Source of the DNA: Mesobacillus subterraneus | Lineage (GTDB): Bacteria; Bacillota; Bacilli; Bacillales; Cytobacillaceae | Direction: 5' to 3' | NCBI RefSeq assembly: GCF_023715485.1 | Contig: NZ_JAMBOF010000002.1 | Span: 124,001-188,000 of the forward strand | DNA: 64,000 bases | Translations under genes and position numbers: made by a program | The notes under the pieces: model-generated | The model's database searches: none | What the model saw: only the letters and a program-made list of their open reading frames with translations | What the model was told of the DNA's origin: nothing | Shown: piece by piece, positions 1 to 9,253 of the stretch | How positions within the stretch are numbered: position 1 is the stretch's first letter | How the letters are laid out: the number at the start of each line of letters is the position of its first letter

Positions 1-867
1 TCCAGCAAACTGCTTTATGATGGATCGATTTTCGGCATCGGCTAGAACAGCCAAATAAAAGTCTCTTTGATACGGTTCAAAACTATCAATGATCTGGACG
101 CGGCCTGCCTTAGCTGCCGGCAATGCGGCTAGTTTTGAAATAAAGCTAATACCAAGTCCTGCCTCAACTGCAGCAATCACTGATTCAGTGCTTCCGATTG
201 AAACAGCTGTTTTCAAATCTTCAACCGAAAATCCTTTTTCAGTGAGATAGTCCTCCATCATCTTTCTAGTCCCAGATCCCTCTTCCCTCAGCACAAATTC
301 AAACTGTTGCACCTGGGCAAAATCCGGTCGTGGCGCATGGAGCAATGGGTGGCCGTTTGGCGCAATCAAAACGAGAGAGTCCGAGGCGATTGGCTTGCAT
401 TTGATTTGCTTCGATTCGATTTCCATTCCAATGATGCCTACATCCACCTGGTGGTTCTGCAGTTTATTCAGCACTTTCTTTGAATCACCTATTTCAATCC
501 TGACTTCTACCTTCGGATAGAGGCTGCGGAATTTCTTGACCCACCCTGGAAGCAGATAGGTCCCGGGAATCGTGCTGGCTCCGATTGTCAAAGTACCAGT
601 CAAGGTGCCCTGGAATTCCCCAAGTTCGTCTTCGAGTATTCTCCATCGGTTTGCTATGTCCTTCGCAGCCGTATACACAAGCATGCCCGCGGGTGTGGGA
701 CGGATTCCTGACACGCCTCTGTCAAGCAGCTCGAATCCGAGGTCTTCTTCAAGGCTCTTGATCTTGAGGCTGACTGTTGGCTGAGAACTTTTCAGCGCAG
801 CTGCTGCTTCAGAGAAACTATTTTTTTCAACAACCATTATGAACGCTTCGAGCTTCTTAAGATTCAT
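1..867 (-). CDS. LysR-family transcriptional regulator (C-terminus cut by window edge)
   Basis: Translating the minus strand from the ATG at 865-867 gives an open frame of 289 residues that runs off the left edge. The N-terminus is a typical LysR winged helix-turn-helix (starts MNLKKLEAFIMVVEKNSFSE, with SQPTVS in the recognition helix). A periplasmic-binding-like effector domain follows. The overall pattern resembles the CysL/YwfK branch (sulfur or selenium metabolism), but the ligand cannot be read from the sequence. It is divergent from brnQ, about 490 bp away, so LysR-type regulation of a neighbour further left is as likely as of brnQ. Family is clear; target unknown. Confidence 0.9.
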   Translation of the reverse strand, partial: MNLKKLEAFIMVVEKNSFSEAAAALKSSQPTVSLKIKSLEEDLGFELLDRGVSGIRPTPAGMLVYTAAKDIANRWRILEDELGEFQGTLTGTLTIGASTIPGTYLLPGWVKKFRSLYPKVEVRIEIGDSKKVLNKLQNHQVDVGIIGMEIESKQIKCKPIASDSLVLIAPNGHPLLHAPRPDFAQVQQFEFVLREEGSGTRKMMEDYLTEKGFSVEDLKTAVSIGSTESVIAAVEAGLGISFISKLAALPAAKAGRVQIIDSFEPYQRDFYLAVLADAENRSIIKQFAG

Positions 868-974
868 AGTAATGACTCCATCTTAGTTCCGACTTATCTA
901 TTTCAATTTTAATACGGAATATCCTTTTTGGGGAAAGATATTTAATAAAGTAAAAATTAACAGGTTAATTAGTA

Positions 975-1003
975 TTGACATATTATTATCTGAATATTAA
1001 TAT
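975..1003 (+). promoter_or_regulatory. SigA-type promoter of the brnQ leader
   Basis: TTGACA at 975-980, a 17-nt spacer, and TAATAT at 998-1003. It lies just upstream of the T-box leader and puts the transcript start near 1010. This is the only strong promoter-like match between the LysR gene and brnQ. Confidence 0.75.
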
Positions 1004-1044
1004 AGTTCTTGTAAATGATTTCAGAATAATAAAATCGATGAAGA

Positions 1045-1285
1045 GAACACGTCTTTTATAAAACTGATCCACAGAGAGCCGGTGCTATGCTGCAAGCCGG
1101 TGTTCAGGTTGTAGAAGAACATCATCTCCGAGATGCAAAGCTGAATCCAGTAAGCTTTTGCCGGCTTGTCCGCCGTTAAATGGAACACGTATGATGGTAC
1201 GTTGATGAGAGCCGCATGTTTTTGCGGAATCAGGGTGGTAACGCGAGCATAACTCGTCCCTACTTATAGGGACGAGTTTTTTTAT
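1045..1285 (+). promoter_or_regulatory. T-box riboswitch leader controlling brnQ
   Basis: The leader contains the GA-motif AGAGAG of Stem I (about 1073-1078), the T-box core AGGGTGGTAACGCGAG (1232-1247) and a terminator directly after it. Uncharged tRNA is expected to pair with the T-box bulge and stabilise the antiterminator, allowing brnQ transcription. In the 3' side of Stem I, two overlapping AUC codons (1121-1126) sit where the specifier loop is expected, which would read tRNA-Ile. That fits a branched-chain amino acid carrier. The specifier assignment is inferred from position only; the T-box identity itself is firm. Confidence 0.9.
1251..1285 (+). terminator. T-box terminator hairpin
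   Basis: A perfect 12-bp stem (1251-1262 with 1267-1278), a 4-nt loop, and a run of T. It is the off-state structure of the T-box leader, mutually exclusive with the antiterminator formed by the T-box core just upstream. Confidence 0.9.
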
Positions 1286-1360
1286 TTTTCAAGCCATAAC
1301 ATTCCGTTCCGAATTTCCTATACTCTCAGTGCCAAAACATTATATTAGGAGGAGAAAAGG

Positions 1361-2704
1361 ATGGGAAGCTTAAGAGGAAAAGAAACACTGACAATCGGTC
1401 TAATGTTATTTGCATTATTTTTTGGGGCAGGAAATTTAATTTTCCCTCCTTTTTTAGGACAAGAAGCTGGAGCTAATTTTTGGCCGGCAATGCTTGGTTT
1501 CGTAGTGACAGGTGTAGGGCTGCCTCTGTTGACCGTGGTTGTCATTTCGATGGCTAAGGATGGCATCCAGGAAATCGGCTCACGGGTTCATCCTTTGTTT
1601 GCAGTTGTTTTCAGCGCAGCTGTCTATTTATCGATAGGGCCATTCTTCGGGATCCCGAGAAGTGCCAATGTCGCTTTTGAAATGTCAGTCAAGCCATTCA
1701 TGGCTGAGTCAGGGTCTCATCCAATGGCCCTTCTGATTTTTACAGTCGTATTTTTCGCACTTGTATATTGGGTTACATTAAATCCTTCAAAAATGGTTGA
1801 ACGGATTGGCAGCATCTTGACGCCTGTTTTGCTTGTTGCCATCGTCCTGCTGGTTCTGGGAAGTATTTTCAAGCTTGACGGATCGTTTGGAGAGGTCTCA
1901 GAAAAGTATGCCGTTGCTCCATTCGCCTCCGGATTCCTAGAAGGATATCTGACAATGGATACAATTGCAGCCTTGGCATTTGGAATCATCGTAGTTGGAG
2001 CAGTCCAGCAGAAAAAAACGCTTGAACGCAAGCAGGTTGTCAGGGAAACATTGAAAGCCGGCTTGATCGCTGGTATTGGCCTGGCTTTTGTTTATATTAC
2101 TGTAGGGCTGCTTGGAGCTAAAATGGCTTCATACGGCACATATGATAATGGCGGAACTATTTTGACGGAAGCTGCGAAAATGATGTTTGGTGATCTGGGA
2201 ATGCTGCTGCTCGGACTTATTGTAACGTTGGCATGCTTTACAACGGCAGTCGGTCTTGTAGCTGCCACGAGCCAGTTCTTTGCAAAAATGATGCCTAAGG
2301 TTTCCTATAAAACCTTTACACTGGCAGTTACATTGGTGAGCTTGTTGATTGCAAACCTGGGCCTTAACCAGATCATCTCTATTTCAGTACCGGTATTGAT
2401 CGTTCTGTATCCCATCACCATCGTTCTTGTCGTCTTATCCTTCCTTGACCGTTTCTTCAATGGATCACGCGGGGTATATGTCGGGGCTGTCTTTGCAGCA
2501 GCGATGGTCAGTGTGATAGACGGATTGAAGACATTTGGAATTGAATCGGATGCCCTTGCTTCTTTACTAAAATCGCTTCCGCTCTCCGCTGAAGGACTTG
2601 GCTGGGTCCTGCCTGCTTTGGTTGGCGGTCTGGCCGGATGGGCATTTGATAAGCTGATTTTATCGAAAGATGGCAAAAAAAATCTAAAGCCGGCTTCAGA
2701 ATAA
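1361..2704 (+). CDS. brnQ: branched-chain amino acid carrier BrnQ (LIVCS family)
   Basis: A 447-residue, highly hydrophobic protein with about 12 predicted membrane segments and the family start (LTIGLMLFALFFGAGNLIFP). LIVCS carriers import leucine, isoleucine and valine with Na+ or H+. Length is normal for the family. An AGGAGG ribosome site lies 8-10 nt before the ATG. The gene sits alone behind a T-box leader with a likely Ile specifier, so it should be switched on when charged tRNA-Ile is scarce. A repeat-rich intergenic region follows. Confidence 0.95.
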   Translation: MGSLRGKETLTIGLMLFALFFGAGNLIFPPFLGQEAGANFWPAMLGFVVTGVGLPLLTVVVISMAKDGIQEIGSRVHPLFAVVFSAAVYLSIGPFFGIPRSANVAFEMSVKPFMAESGSHPMALLIFTVVFFALVYWVTLNPSKMVERIGSILTPVLLVAIVLLVLGSIFKLDGSFGEVSEKYAVAPFASGFLEGYLTMDTIAALAFGIIVVGAVQQKKTLERKQVVRETLKAGLIAGIGLAFVYITVGLLGAKMASYGTYDNGGTILTEAAKMMFGDLGMLLLGLIVTLACFTTAVGLVAATSQFFAKMMPKVSYKTFTLAVTLVSLLIANLGLNQIISISVPVLIVLYPITIVLVVLSFLDRFFNGSRGVYVGAVFAAAMVSVIDGLKTFGIESDALASLLKSLPLSAEGLGWVLPALVGGLAGWAFDKLILSKDGKKNLKPASE

Positions 2705-2706
2705 AA

Positions 2707-2952
2707 ACAAAAAGCGCAAGCGCCTCGTTCAGCCCCGACAAGCGCTGGAGGGCCGACCGGTGAAGTCGTTCTTTGACTTCACCTGAGCGAACCGAAATCG
2801 AAAAGTATAGGCGACTGTCCAACTCCGACAAGCGCTGGAGGGCCTGACAGTGAAGTCGTTCTTTGACTTCATTGGCAGGACCGAAGCGTCTCGAGGAGTT
2901 AGGAGCCGCAGCTAGACAAGCGACTCGAGGGGCTAGGCGCTGGAGCTGGATT
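2707..2952. repeat. intergenic repeat cluster (GCGCAAGCGC / CGACAAGCGCTGGAGGGCC family)
   Basis: Two near-identical internal units (about 2737-2790 and 2826-2885) share CGACAAGCGCTGGAGGGC and the hairpin GTGAAGTCGTTCTTTGACTTCA. Degenerate relatives occur at 8579-8695, 18828-18870 and 23131-23150 in this window. It is non-coding and follows brnQ. It looks like a dispersed chromosomal repeat, with no transposase nearby. Confidence 0.75.
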
Positions 2953-3009
2953 AAGAATATTACATGTAGTTAACCACAACTAAACAATTTTAGAAATTCC
3001 TATACAATG

Positions 3010-3048
3010 AAAAAGCTGTGCGGAGAAATTCTCTGCACAGCTTTTTTT
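3010..3048. terminator. bidirectional terminator between brnQ and a GNAT gene
   Basis: Stem AAAAAGCTGTGC with GCACAGCTTTTT, flanked by A-run and T-run on the two sides, between convergent genes. Confidence 0.85.
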
Positions 3049-3058
3049 AATGGTGAGG

Positions 3059-3604
3059 TTATTGATTATTCAACGCTTCCCATTCTGGACGCAAGATGCC
3101 CATTGCGATCCGGTCATGGATTTTCCCATCCCGGTGCACGGCCTGCCTCATCCTTCCTTCGATCTGGAAGCCTGCTTTTTGATAAGCCCGGATGGCTCCT
3201 TCATTATATTCAATAACGTCAAGTCCTACCCGGTTTAAATTTAGTTCATGGAAAGCATAACGCAGAATTAGCTTCAGGGCATCCGACCCATATCCCTTGC
3301 CCCTGTCTTTCGCTTCGCCAATCCCGATGGCCAGCATTCCAGCCCTGTTGTTCCACTCGATGCTGTGGATGACGACAAAGCCGATCAGCCTGTCATCCTC
3401 AATCGTCCTTAAGCGGAAATAGAAGCTATTCGGACTTGGTTCACCCTCATCTTCAAAACTCTGCTGCGGTCTTGGCCGAGCAATGTCTGTATCTACATTC
3501 CGAAGGTAATCAGGATCCTCATCCCACGCAGCGATGATTTCGGTATCTCCGTCCCTTTTTGCTGTAAGCTTCAATAATTTTCCGCGAAAAAGATTTACTG
3601 TCAT
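3059..3604 (-). CDS. GNAT acetyltransferase (RimJ/RimL type)
   Basis: A 181-residue GNAT. The acetyl-CoA loop is visible as GEAKDRGKGYGSDA around residue 100, followed by the typical C-terminal NEGAIRAYQKAGF motif. This pattern matches the RimJ/RimL/SpeG-like subgroup, which acetylates amino groups of proteins or small amines. The substrate cannot be told. A good ribosome site (AGGAG, 9 nt before the ATG) supports the start. It is a single gene, convergent with brnQ and sharing its terminator. Confidence 0.85.
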   Translation of the reverse strand: MTVNLFRGKLLKLTAKRDGDTEIIAAWDEDPDYLRNVDTDIARPRPQQSFEDEGEPSPNSFYFRLRTIEDDRLIGFVVIHSIEWNNRAGMLAIGIGEAKDRGKGYGSDALKLILRYAFHELNLNRVGLDVIEYNEGAIRAYQKAGFQIEGRMRQAVHRDGKIHDRIAMGILRPEWEALNNQ

Positions 3605-4055
3605 TTTATTAATCTCCTATTCTATTATTAAATTCACCTCTACATCTGAAAAAGCCAAGTTATATGTACGCAATATTCTATCCCCTTTATGTTTGATATC
3701 TCTATCTTAAGTTGCTGTTTTAATTTTGGCAATATTGCATCACGTGAAATTTATTACTTGAACAATAGGATAAAACATATTGATATATTACAAAATCATT
3801 TCTCCTGCATTTCATCCATCTCAGTTACCCGGTAAATTTCCATATAAATTCAATTCAAAACGAATTTTACCCAGTTAATACACATTTAACCACGAAAACT
3901 TTTCACTATATTACAATAACTAATTCAAAAGTCTTAGTTTAAATTTCTTTTTTTACAACCGATTACTTAAGAACCAATTTTGATTTCTATGTCAATCGCT
4001 TCCATTAATCGGAGGTATCGTTTCCATTGTTGTAAGCATAAGACATCTGGGACTT
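3605..4055. other. non-coding AT-rich intergenic region
   Basis: About 450 bp between the divergent GNAT and GH31 genes. I see no open frame with a ribosome site, no RNA gene and no clear operator here. The GH31 promoter follows at 4056-4084. Confidence 0.5.
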
Positions 4056-4084
4056 TTGACTGTATGCCTTAACTAGTATATACA
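4056..4084 (+). promoter_or_regulatory. promoter of the GH31 alpha-glucosidase gene
   Basis: TTGACT at 4056-4061, a 17-nt spacer, TATACA at 4079-4084. Transcription would start near 4091. I looked for a CcpA (cre) box nearby and did not find a convincing one. Confidence 0.6.
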
Positions 4085-4151
4085 GGTGTTGACGCTACGC
4101 TAAGTCACTAAAGTCAGAGAGGTGAAAAAAATTGAATGGAGAGTTGTTAAC

Positions 4152-6704
4152 ATGAGACCTATGAATAGCACGCTCAGAGTGTTCGTCATTATAAGCACAG
4201 TTATAATGCTTGCACTTTCAGCTAACTTAACGTCTGCCTTTGCAGCTGTTACACAGCCAGAAGCAGATACTCCTTTAAATAAGGACAATCTGCAAAAGCT
4301 TTCAGCTCAAAGCATCAAAAAATTGGACAACGGTGTTCAATTTGATTTAGGAGATTACAATGCATTTATCCGTATTTTTTCAAAGGACCTAGTAAAAGTA
4401 TCGATCTTAAAAGATGGACAGAAAGATGGACAGAAGGAAGAGTATTCCCCAGCCATCAAAAGGCAAGATTGGAAGACTCCTAGATTCAGTACACAGGATG
4501 GTAAAAAGGAATACACTATTTCTACTGATGAACTAACAATCAAAATCAGCAAAGCACCATTTGGTGTTAAGTTTTTAGACAAGCAAGGCAACGTGATTAA
4601 CGAAGATTACCTGCAAAACGGAGCTGGTTCCGGTTATGAAAACGGCAAGCCTTATGTTTTCAAGAAAACGGAAAAAGGCGAAAACTTCTATGGTTTCGGC
4701 GAGCAGGCTGGCTTGAACTTTAACCAGCGCGGCGAAAGCATCGGAATGTGGAACACGGACGCTTATTCATATAACAAAGATACAAAGTATGTTTACACTT
4801 CTATTCCTTTCTTCATGGGATTGAAGGATAAAAAAGCTTACGGAATTCTTTTTGATAACTCATACCGCTCATACTATGAAATGGCGAGCGAGTCAGATGA
4901 TTACTATTACTTCTATGCAAATGGCGGCCCGCTGACATACTACTTTATGAACGGACCTGAGATTTCTGATGTATTAGATATTTATACAGAGTTAACAGGT
5001 AAAATGGACCTGCCAGCAGAATGGACACTGGGTCTGCACCAAAGTAAATGGGAATATCAAGCAGACGAAATCGTGAATGTTGCGAAAACATACCGTGAAA
5101 AGAAAATCCCTTTAGATACAATGCACTTTGATATTGACTATATGGATGGCTATCGTGTCTTTACATGGAGCGAAAAGTATAAGCAAGCTTTAAAACAATT
5201 GAAATCAATGCCTGGATTCCACGCAATAGCGATTAATGATCCAGCTGTTAAAAAAGATGAAAACTACCGCCTGTACCAGGAAGGCACAAAAAATGATTAC
5301 TGGGCGAAAAATGCTGATGGAACTCCATTCATCGGTCCAGTTTGGCCTGGAGATTCCGCTTTCCCTGACTTCTCTAAAAAAGAGGTTCGCGACTGGTGGG
5401 CAAAAAATCACGACGTACTATTCGATGCTGGAATTGATGGCGTATGGAATGACATGAATGAGCCAGCTGTATTCCTAGATGGCCCTGAATACAACCATAC
5501 AATGCCTTTGAATTCTTATTTCGGCTATGAAAATGATAAGAAATTGCATACTGAGTACCACAATCTATATGGACATGATGAAGCTGAAGCAACTTACAAC
5601 GCTTGGGCTATGCATAAGCAAAATGAACGTCCATTTGTTTTAACTCGTGACATGTTTGCCGGAACACAGCGCTATGCTGCTCTATGGACTGGCGACAGCG
5701 TAAGCAACTGGGAACACCTGCAAATGTCGATCCCAATGAACACCAATATTGGTCTTTCAGGTGTTTCATTCGTAGGGAATGATATCGGCGGTTTCGCTAA
5801 GCGCCCAGACGCTGAATTATTCGCTCGCTGGATGCAAGTTGGTGCATTCCTGCCATTCTCACGTATCCATTATGATAGTGATGCAAAATCTGAGATCAAA
5901 CAAGGCCAGGAGCCTTGGGCATTTGGTCCAGAAGTTGAAGAAATCTCTAAGAAATATATCGAAATGCGTTATCAGTTATTGCCTTACCTATATAATGCGT
6001 TCCAGGATTCTTCTGAAACAGGTAAGCCGGTTCAGCAGCCGCTTGTCTACCACTACCAGGAAGATGAGAACACATACAATATCAACGATCAATTCATGTT
6101 TGGTGATTCAATGATGCTTGCACCTGTTGTCACTCAAGGGCAGACTAGCCGTAATGTTTACCTTCCTAAGGGTGAAACATGGGTTGATTTCTGGACAAGC
6201 AAAGAATATAACGGCGGTCAGACAATCAAGGTGGATGCTCCACTTGCTCATCTGCCAATCTTTGTGAAGAAGGACTCTGTCATTCCTACTCGTGAAGTAC
6301 AGCAGTATACTGGTGAAAAAGATCTTACGAATCTAGTACTGGACACTTACCTTAAAAATGAAGCAACATATAGCTTCTATGAAGATGATGGTAAATCCCT
6401 TGATCATACGAAAGGCGAATTCGATGTTACGGACTTCCATATCACGAAAAAGCATAACAAAATCGAATTCTCTAAATCTATGTCAACAGATAACTTCGAT
6501 TCAGCAATCAAGCAATTCACACTTAAGCTAAATAATGAAAAGGCACCGAAGAAAGTTCAGGCAGCTAACAACATTTATAAGGCGGCTGCTTCCTTGGAGG
6601 CCATGACAGCAACAAAGCGTTCTTACTTCTATGATGCTGGCAAGAAAACTCTTTACGTAAACATTCCAGTGGAAGAACGTCAAAAAGTTCAAGTTAAATT
6701 TTAA
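4152..6704 (+). CDS. secreted glycoside hydrolase family 31, alpha-glucosidase type
   Basis: About 850 residues with an N-terminal signal peptide (hydrophobic stretch ending at TSAFA, then AVTQPEAD). The GH31 catalytic barrel is clear: the nucleophile Asp lies in WNDMNEP (codon at 5451-5453), the acid/base Asp in WTGDSVSNWEHL (codon at 5694-5696). C-terminal beta domains follow. GH31 enzymes of this size usually release glucose from the non-reducing end of alpha-glucans; some are transglycosylases. I start at the ATG at 4152 (TGGAGAG, 8 nt spacing) rather than the in-frame GTG at 4122, which lacks a spaced ribosome site. The next gene encodes a GH66 enzyme, suggesting a joint role on alpha-1,6-glucans. 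Confidence 0.9.
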   Translation: MRPMNSTLRVFVIISTVIMLALSANLTSAFAAVTQPEADTPLNKDNLQKLSAQSIKKLDNGVQFDLGDYNAFIRIFSKDLVKVSILKDGQKDGQKEEYSPAIKRQDWKTPRFSTQDGKKEYTISTDELTIKISKAPFGVKFLDKQGNVINEDYLQNGAGSGYENGKPYVFKKTEKGENFYGFGEQAGLNFNQRGESIGMWNTDAYSYNKDTKYVYTSIPFFMGLKDKKAYGILFDNSYRSYYEMASESDDYYYFYANGGPLTYYFMNGPEISDVLDIYTELTGKMDLPAEWTLGLHQSKWEYQADEIVNVAKTYREKKIPLDTMHFDIDYMDGYRVFTWSEKYKQALKQLKSMPGFHAIAINDPAVKKDENYRLYQEGTKNDYWAKNADGTPFIGPVWPGDSAFPDFSKKEVRDWWAKNHDVLFDAGIDGVWNDMNEPAVFLDGPEYNHTMPLNSYFGYENDKKLHTEYHNLYGHDEAEATYNAWAMHKQNERPFVLTRDMFAGTQRYAALWTGDSVSNWEHLQMSIPMNTNIGLSGVSFVGNDIGGFAKRPDAELFARWMQVGAFLPFSRIHYDSDAKSEIKQGQEPWAFGPEVEEISKKYIEMRYQLLPYLYNAFQDSSETGKPVQQPLVYHYQEDENTYNINDQFMFGDSMMLAPVVTQGQTSRNVYLPKGETWVDFWTSKEYNGGQTIKVDAPLAHLPIFVKKDSVIPTREVQQYTGEKDLTNLVLDTYLKNEATYSFYEDDGKSLDHTKGEFDVTDFHITKKHNKIEFSKSMSTDNFDSAIKQFTLKLNNEKAPKKVQAANNIYKAAASLEAMTATKRSYFYDAGKKTLYVNIPVEERQKVQVKF

Positions 6705-6715
6705 TAGATAAGAAA

Positions 6716-6747
6716 AAGGGACTAATCAAACGTTTGATTAGTCCCTT
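6716..6747. terminator. palindromic terminator between GH31 and GH66 genes
   Basis: A perfect 32-bp palindrome with AAGGGACTAATCAAACG as its left half, followed by a T-containing tract. It probably ends the GH31 transcript, so GH66 may have its own promoter or be reached by read-through. Confidence 0.75.
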
Positions 6748-6799
6748 CTATTGCTTTTATGGCAACGATTAGCTATTCAAAAAGGCTGGTGAACCTATT

Positions 6800-8554
6800 A
6801 TGAATCTAAAGAGTATATGGGCTCTTCTTTTCCTCCTTATGATCGGGGGATTACTCCTGATGATCGACCGGCCGGCTCCACAGAACCAGTCCCCTGCGAA
6901 AGACATGCGGAATGTTGCTGGTCTGTTTAACGATTTGCAGTCAGACAAATCCCGATACAATCCTGGTGAAAAAGTTATTTTCAGCCTGAGTACAGACGCT
7001 GAACCTACTAAAATTAAGGTCAGCTATTTTCATTTAAATAAGAAACTGAAAACAGAAACAATCACAAACAAACACTCCTGGTCCTGGCAGCCGCCTGATG
7101 ATGATTTTAAGGGATATCTGGTTGAAGTGAAAATGACTGACGGAAATAAAGTCCAAACCGAGACAATCGCCGTGGATGTTTCAAGTGATTGGAGCAGGTT
7201 CCCTCGTTATGGGTTCCTGTCGGAGTTCAATGAGAAATCATCTGAAAAGGTGGAAAATATCATTGCCTCTTTGAATCGATATCATCTTAATGGCTTGCAA
7301 TTTTACGATTGGCATTTTGAACATCATCAGCCTTTGAAAATGGACGGCGATACCCCTGCCACGGACTGGCAGGATGTAGCGAATCGGGATATTTCTCTTC
7401 AAACCATCCAGCAATATATCGATTTGGCACACGACCGGAACATGGAAGCAATGGCCTATAATTTATTGTATGGTTCTTTTGAAAGCCGAGGATTGCCGCA
7501 TGAATGGCATCTCTTCAAAGACCGGGAACTGAAGGAAATCGACCAGCATCCCCTTCCTGAGCAATGGAAAAGCAATATTAATATCATGAATCTCACTAAT
7601 CCGTGGTGGCAGGATCATATCATTGACCAGCAGCGGACAGTTTATAAAAATCTACCGTTTGATGGCTGGCATATTGACCAATTGGGTGACCGTGGCGAAG
7701 TTTTTAATGAATGGGGAGACCGCATCTCAATCGCCGATAGCTTTGCTCCTTTTTTGACAAAAATAAAAGACAATCTTCCTGATCAAGAAATCATCATGAA
7801 TGCCGTCAATCAATACGGTCAAAAATCCATTTCGCAAGCCTCTCCTGCTTTCCTTTATACAGAGGTGTGGGATGAATACAAATTTTACAATGACCTGAAA
7901 AGAATATTGGATGAGAATGCCTCTTTGTCAGACGGTGGCAGCTCTGTTCTTGCCGCCTATATGAATTATCGGCATTCCGAAAAGCCAGGAAAATTCAACG
8001 AACCTGGCATCCTCTTGGCGAATTCGGTTATCTTTGCAAATGGCGGTGCCCACCTTGAGCTGGGCGAGCACATGCTGTCGAAGGAATATTTTCCGCATAA
8101 CCAATTGAATGTGCCCGGGACTCTGGAAAAAAAGCTGATTTCTTACTACGATTTTCTTACCGCCTACGAAAACCTCTTAAGAGATCAGGTAAAAGAATCG
8201 AATGTCAGCGCAGCTTCAATAGAGGGCATCCCTTTGTCATTTAATATGGCACAGCAAAACAAGTTGTGGGTTCTACCAAAAGAGAAAGATCATAAAAAAA
8301 TCCTTCACTCTATCAATTTCCTTGATGAAAATTCGATGGAATGGCGCGACACAGAGGGAAAACAGTCAAAACCAGCCACAAGAGAGGACCTCCGCTTCAC
8401 CTATAAAGAAGCCCAGACAGTCAAAGCAGTCTGGCTCGCTTCACCAGACATCCAATCCGGAAGACCTGTATCGCTGGATATTGACCAAAAAGGAGGAGAA
8501 ATTAGCTTCACCCTTCCTTCCCTCACGTATTGGAATATGGTGGTCATTGAGTAA
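6800..8554 (+). CDS. glycoside hydrolase family 66 (dextranase / cycloisomaltooligosaccharide glucanotransferase family)
   Basis: 584 residues with an N-terminal membrane or signal segment (residues about 5-23), a beta-sandwich, then a GH66 barrel. The expected nucleophile Asp is in GWHIDQLGDRG (about residue 293) and the acid/base Glu in YTEVWDE (about residue 355). GH66 proteins are endo-dextranases or make cyclic isomaltooligosaccharides. The CBM35 insertion typical of the cyclising enzymes is not evident at this length, so I favour a dextranase. The lack of a lipobox suggests secretion or N-terminal anchoring. It lies directly after the GH31 gene on the same strand. Confidence 0.85.
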   Translation: MNLKSIWALLFLLMIGGLLLMIDRPAPQNQSPAKDMRNVAGLFNDLQSDKSRYNPGEKVIFSLSTDAEPTKIKVSYFHLNKKLKTETITNKHSWSWQPPDDDFKGYLVEVKMTDGNKVQTETIAVDVSSDWSRFPRYGFLSEFNEKSSEKVENIIASLNRYHLNGLQFYDWHFEHHQPLKMDGDTPATDWQDVANRDISLQTIQQYIDLAHDRNMEAMAYNLLYGSFESRGLPHEWHLFKDRELKEIDQHPLPEQWKSNINIMNLTNPWWQDHIIDQQRTVYKNLPFDGWHIDQLGDRGEVFNEWGDRISIADSFAPFLTKIKDNLPDQEIIMNAVNQYGQKSISQASPAFLYTEVWDEYKFYNDLKRILDENASLSDGGSSVLAAYMNYRHSEKPGKFNEPGILLANSVIFANGGAHLELGEHMLSKEYFPHNQLNVPGTLEKKLISYYDFLTAYENLLRDQVKESNVSAASIEGIPLSFNMAQQNKLWVLPKEKDHKKILHSINFLDENSMEWRDTEGKQSKPATREDLRFTYKEAQTVKAVWLASPDIQSGRPVSLDIDQKGGEISFTLPSLTYWNMVVIE

Positions 8555-8578
8555 GAATGAGAGCTAGATCTTAACAAA

Positions 8579-8695
8579 TTAAGAAAAGCGCAAGCACCTT
8601 GGACAGATCAGACAATCGCTTCTGTTCTGACAGTAGTCGCTTCATGACTTCATTGGCAGGACCAAAGCAACCGACCGGTAGGCGTTGAGCTGGAT
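8579..8695. repeat. degenerate copy of the GCGCAAGCGC-family intergenic repeat
   Basis: It shares AAAAGCGCAAGC, CTTCATTGGCAGGACC and the GGCGTTGAGCTGGAT end with the cluster at 2707-2952, but is shorter and more diverged. It lies just after the GH66 gene. Confidence 0.6.
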
Positions 8696-8736
8696 AATTC
8701 CCGAAGTTAATTTTATACCTTTCTCCTTTTAAATAA

Positions 8737-8772
8737 CGCCCAGAGTTAATTGCTCTGGGCCTGATTTTTTAT
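8737..8772 (+). terminator. terminator downstream of GH66
   Basis: Stem GCCCAGAG / CTCTGGGC with a short loop and a T-run reading in the plus direction, before the convergent GNAT gene. Confidence 0.75.
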
Positions 8773-8791
8773 AAGCATATTAAAATAGCTT

Positions 8792-9253
8792 TTATTTCAT
8801 TACATAGGACATAGGCGTAAACCTAATGCCATTCACAATTTGCTCATTGTCTGTTTGAATAAAACCAAGTCGGTTATATACAGCAACTGCATATGGCGAT
8901 GAATTAACGGTAATCTCACTGATCCCATCGATACTTTTACATGCTTCCTCAACTGCATTAAACAAACTTCTGGCAATACCCTGCCGATGATATTCTTTTT
9001 TAACAAAAAGCATGCTAATATGGTTCTTTCCCTTCGTCGCGATGACTCCTGCCAGTTCCTCATCCTCTTTCCAGCCCCAAAATGATACTTTTCCATCTTT
9101 ATATTGCTCAATGTTAGAATGAAAAAATAAAAATTTTTGGAATTCTTCAATGCCTTGTTCAGAGTAATCCGGAGCGTCGAATTTCTGGAATACGGCCCAC
9201 ACTAGATCCAGTGCTTCTTTGATCTCTTCTTTTTGAAGCTGTACAATCCCCAT
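8792..9253 (-). CDS. GNAT acetyltransferase
   Basis: 153 residues. The acetyl-CoA binding motif appears as KKEYHRQGIARSLF near residue 90, followed by NSSPYAVAVYNRLGF, the usual C-terminal GNAT signature. The substrate is unknown. An AGGAGGAGAATC ribosome site precedes the ATG. Monocistronic, convergent with GH66. Confidence 0.85.
   Translation of the reverse strand: MGIVQLQKEEIKEALDLVWAVFQKFDAPDYSEQGIEEFQKFLFFHSNIEQYKDGKVSFWGWKEDEELAGVIATKGKNHISMLFVKKEYHRQGIARSLFNAVEEACKSIDGISEITVNSSPYAVAVYNRLGFIQTDNEQIVNGIRFTPMSYVMK

Noticed and set aside
3007-3238. Short open frames at the GNAT 3' end
   Set aside because: They run through the terminator hairpin and antisense to the GNAT gene.
3960-4060. 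CcpA (cre) site upstream of GH31
   Set aside because: Candidates such as TCAATCGCTTCCA deviate from the consensus spacing; not convincing.
4122-4151. GTG start of GH31 at 4122
   Set aside because: No ribosome site at proper distance; the ATG at 4152 has TGGAGAG 8 nt upstream and gives a cleaner signal peptide.
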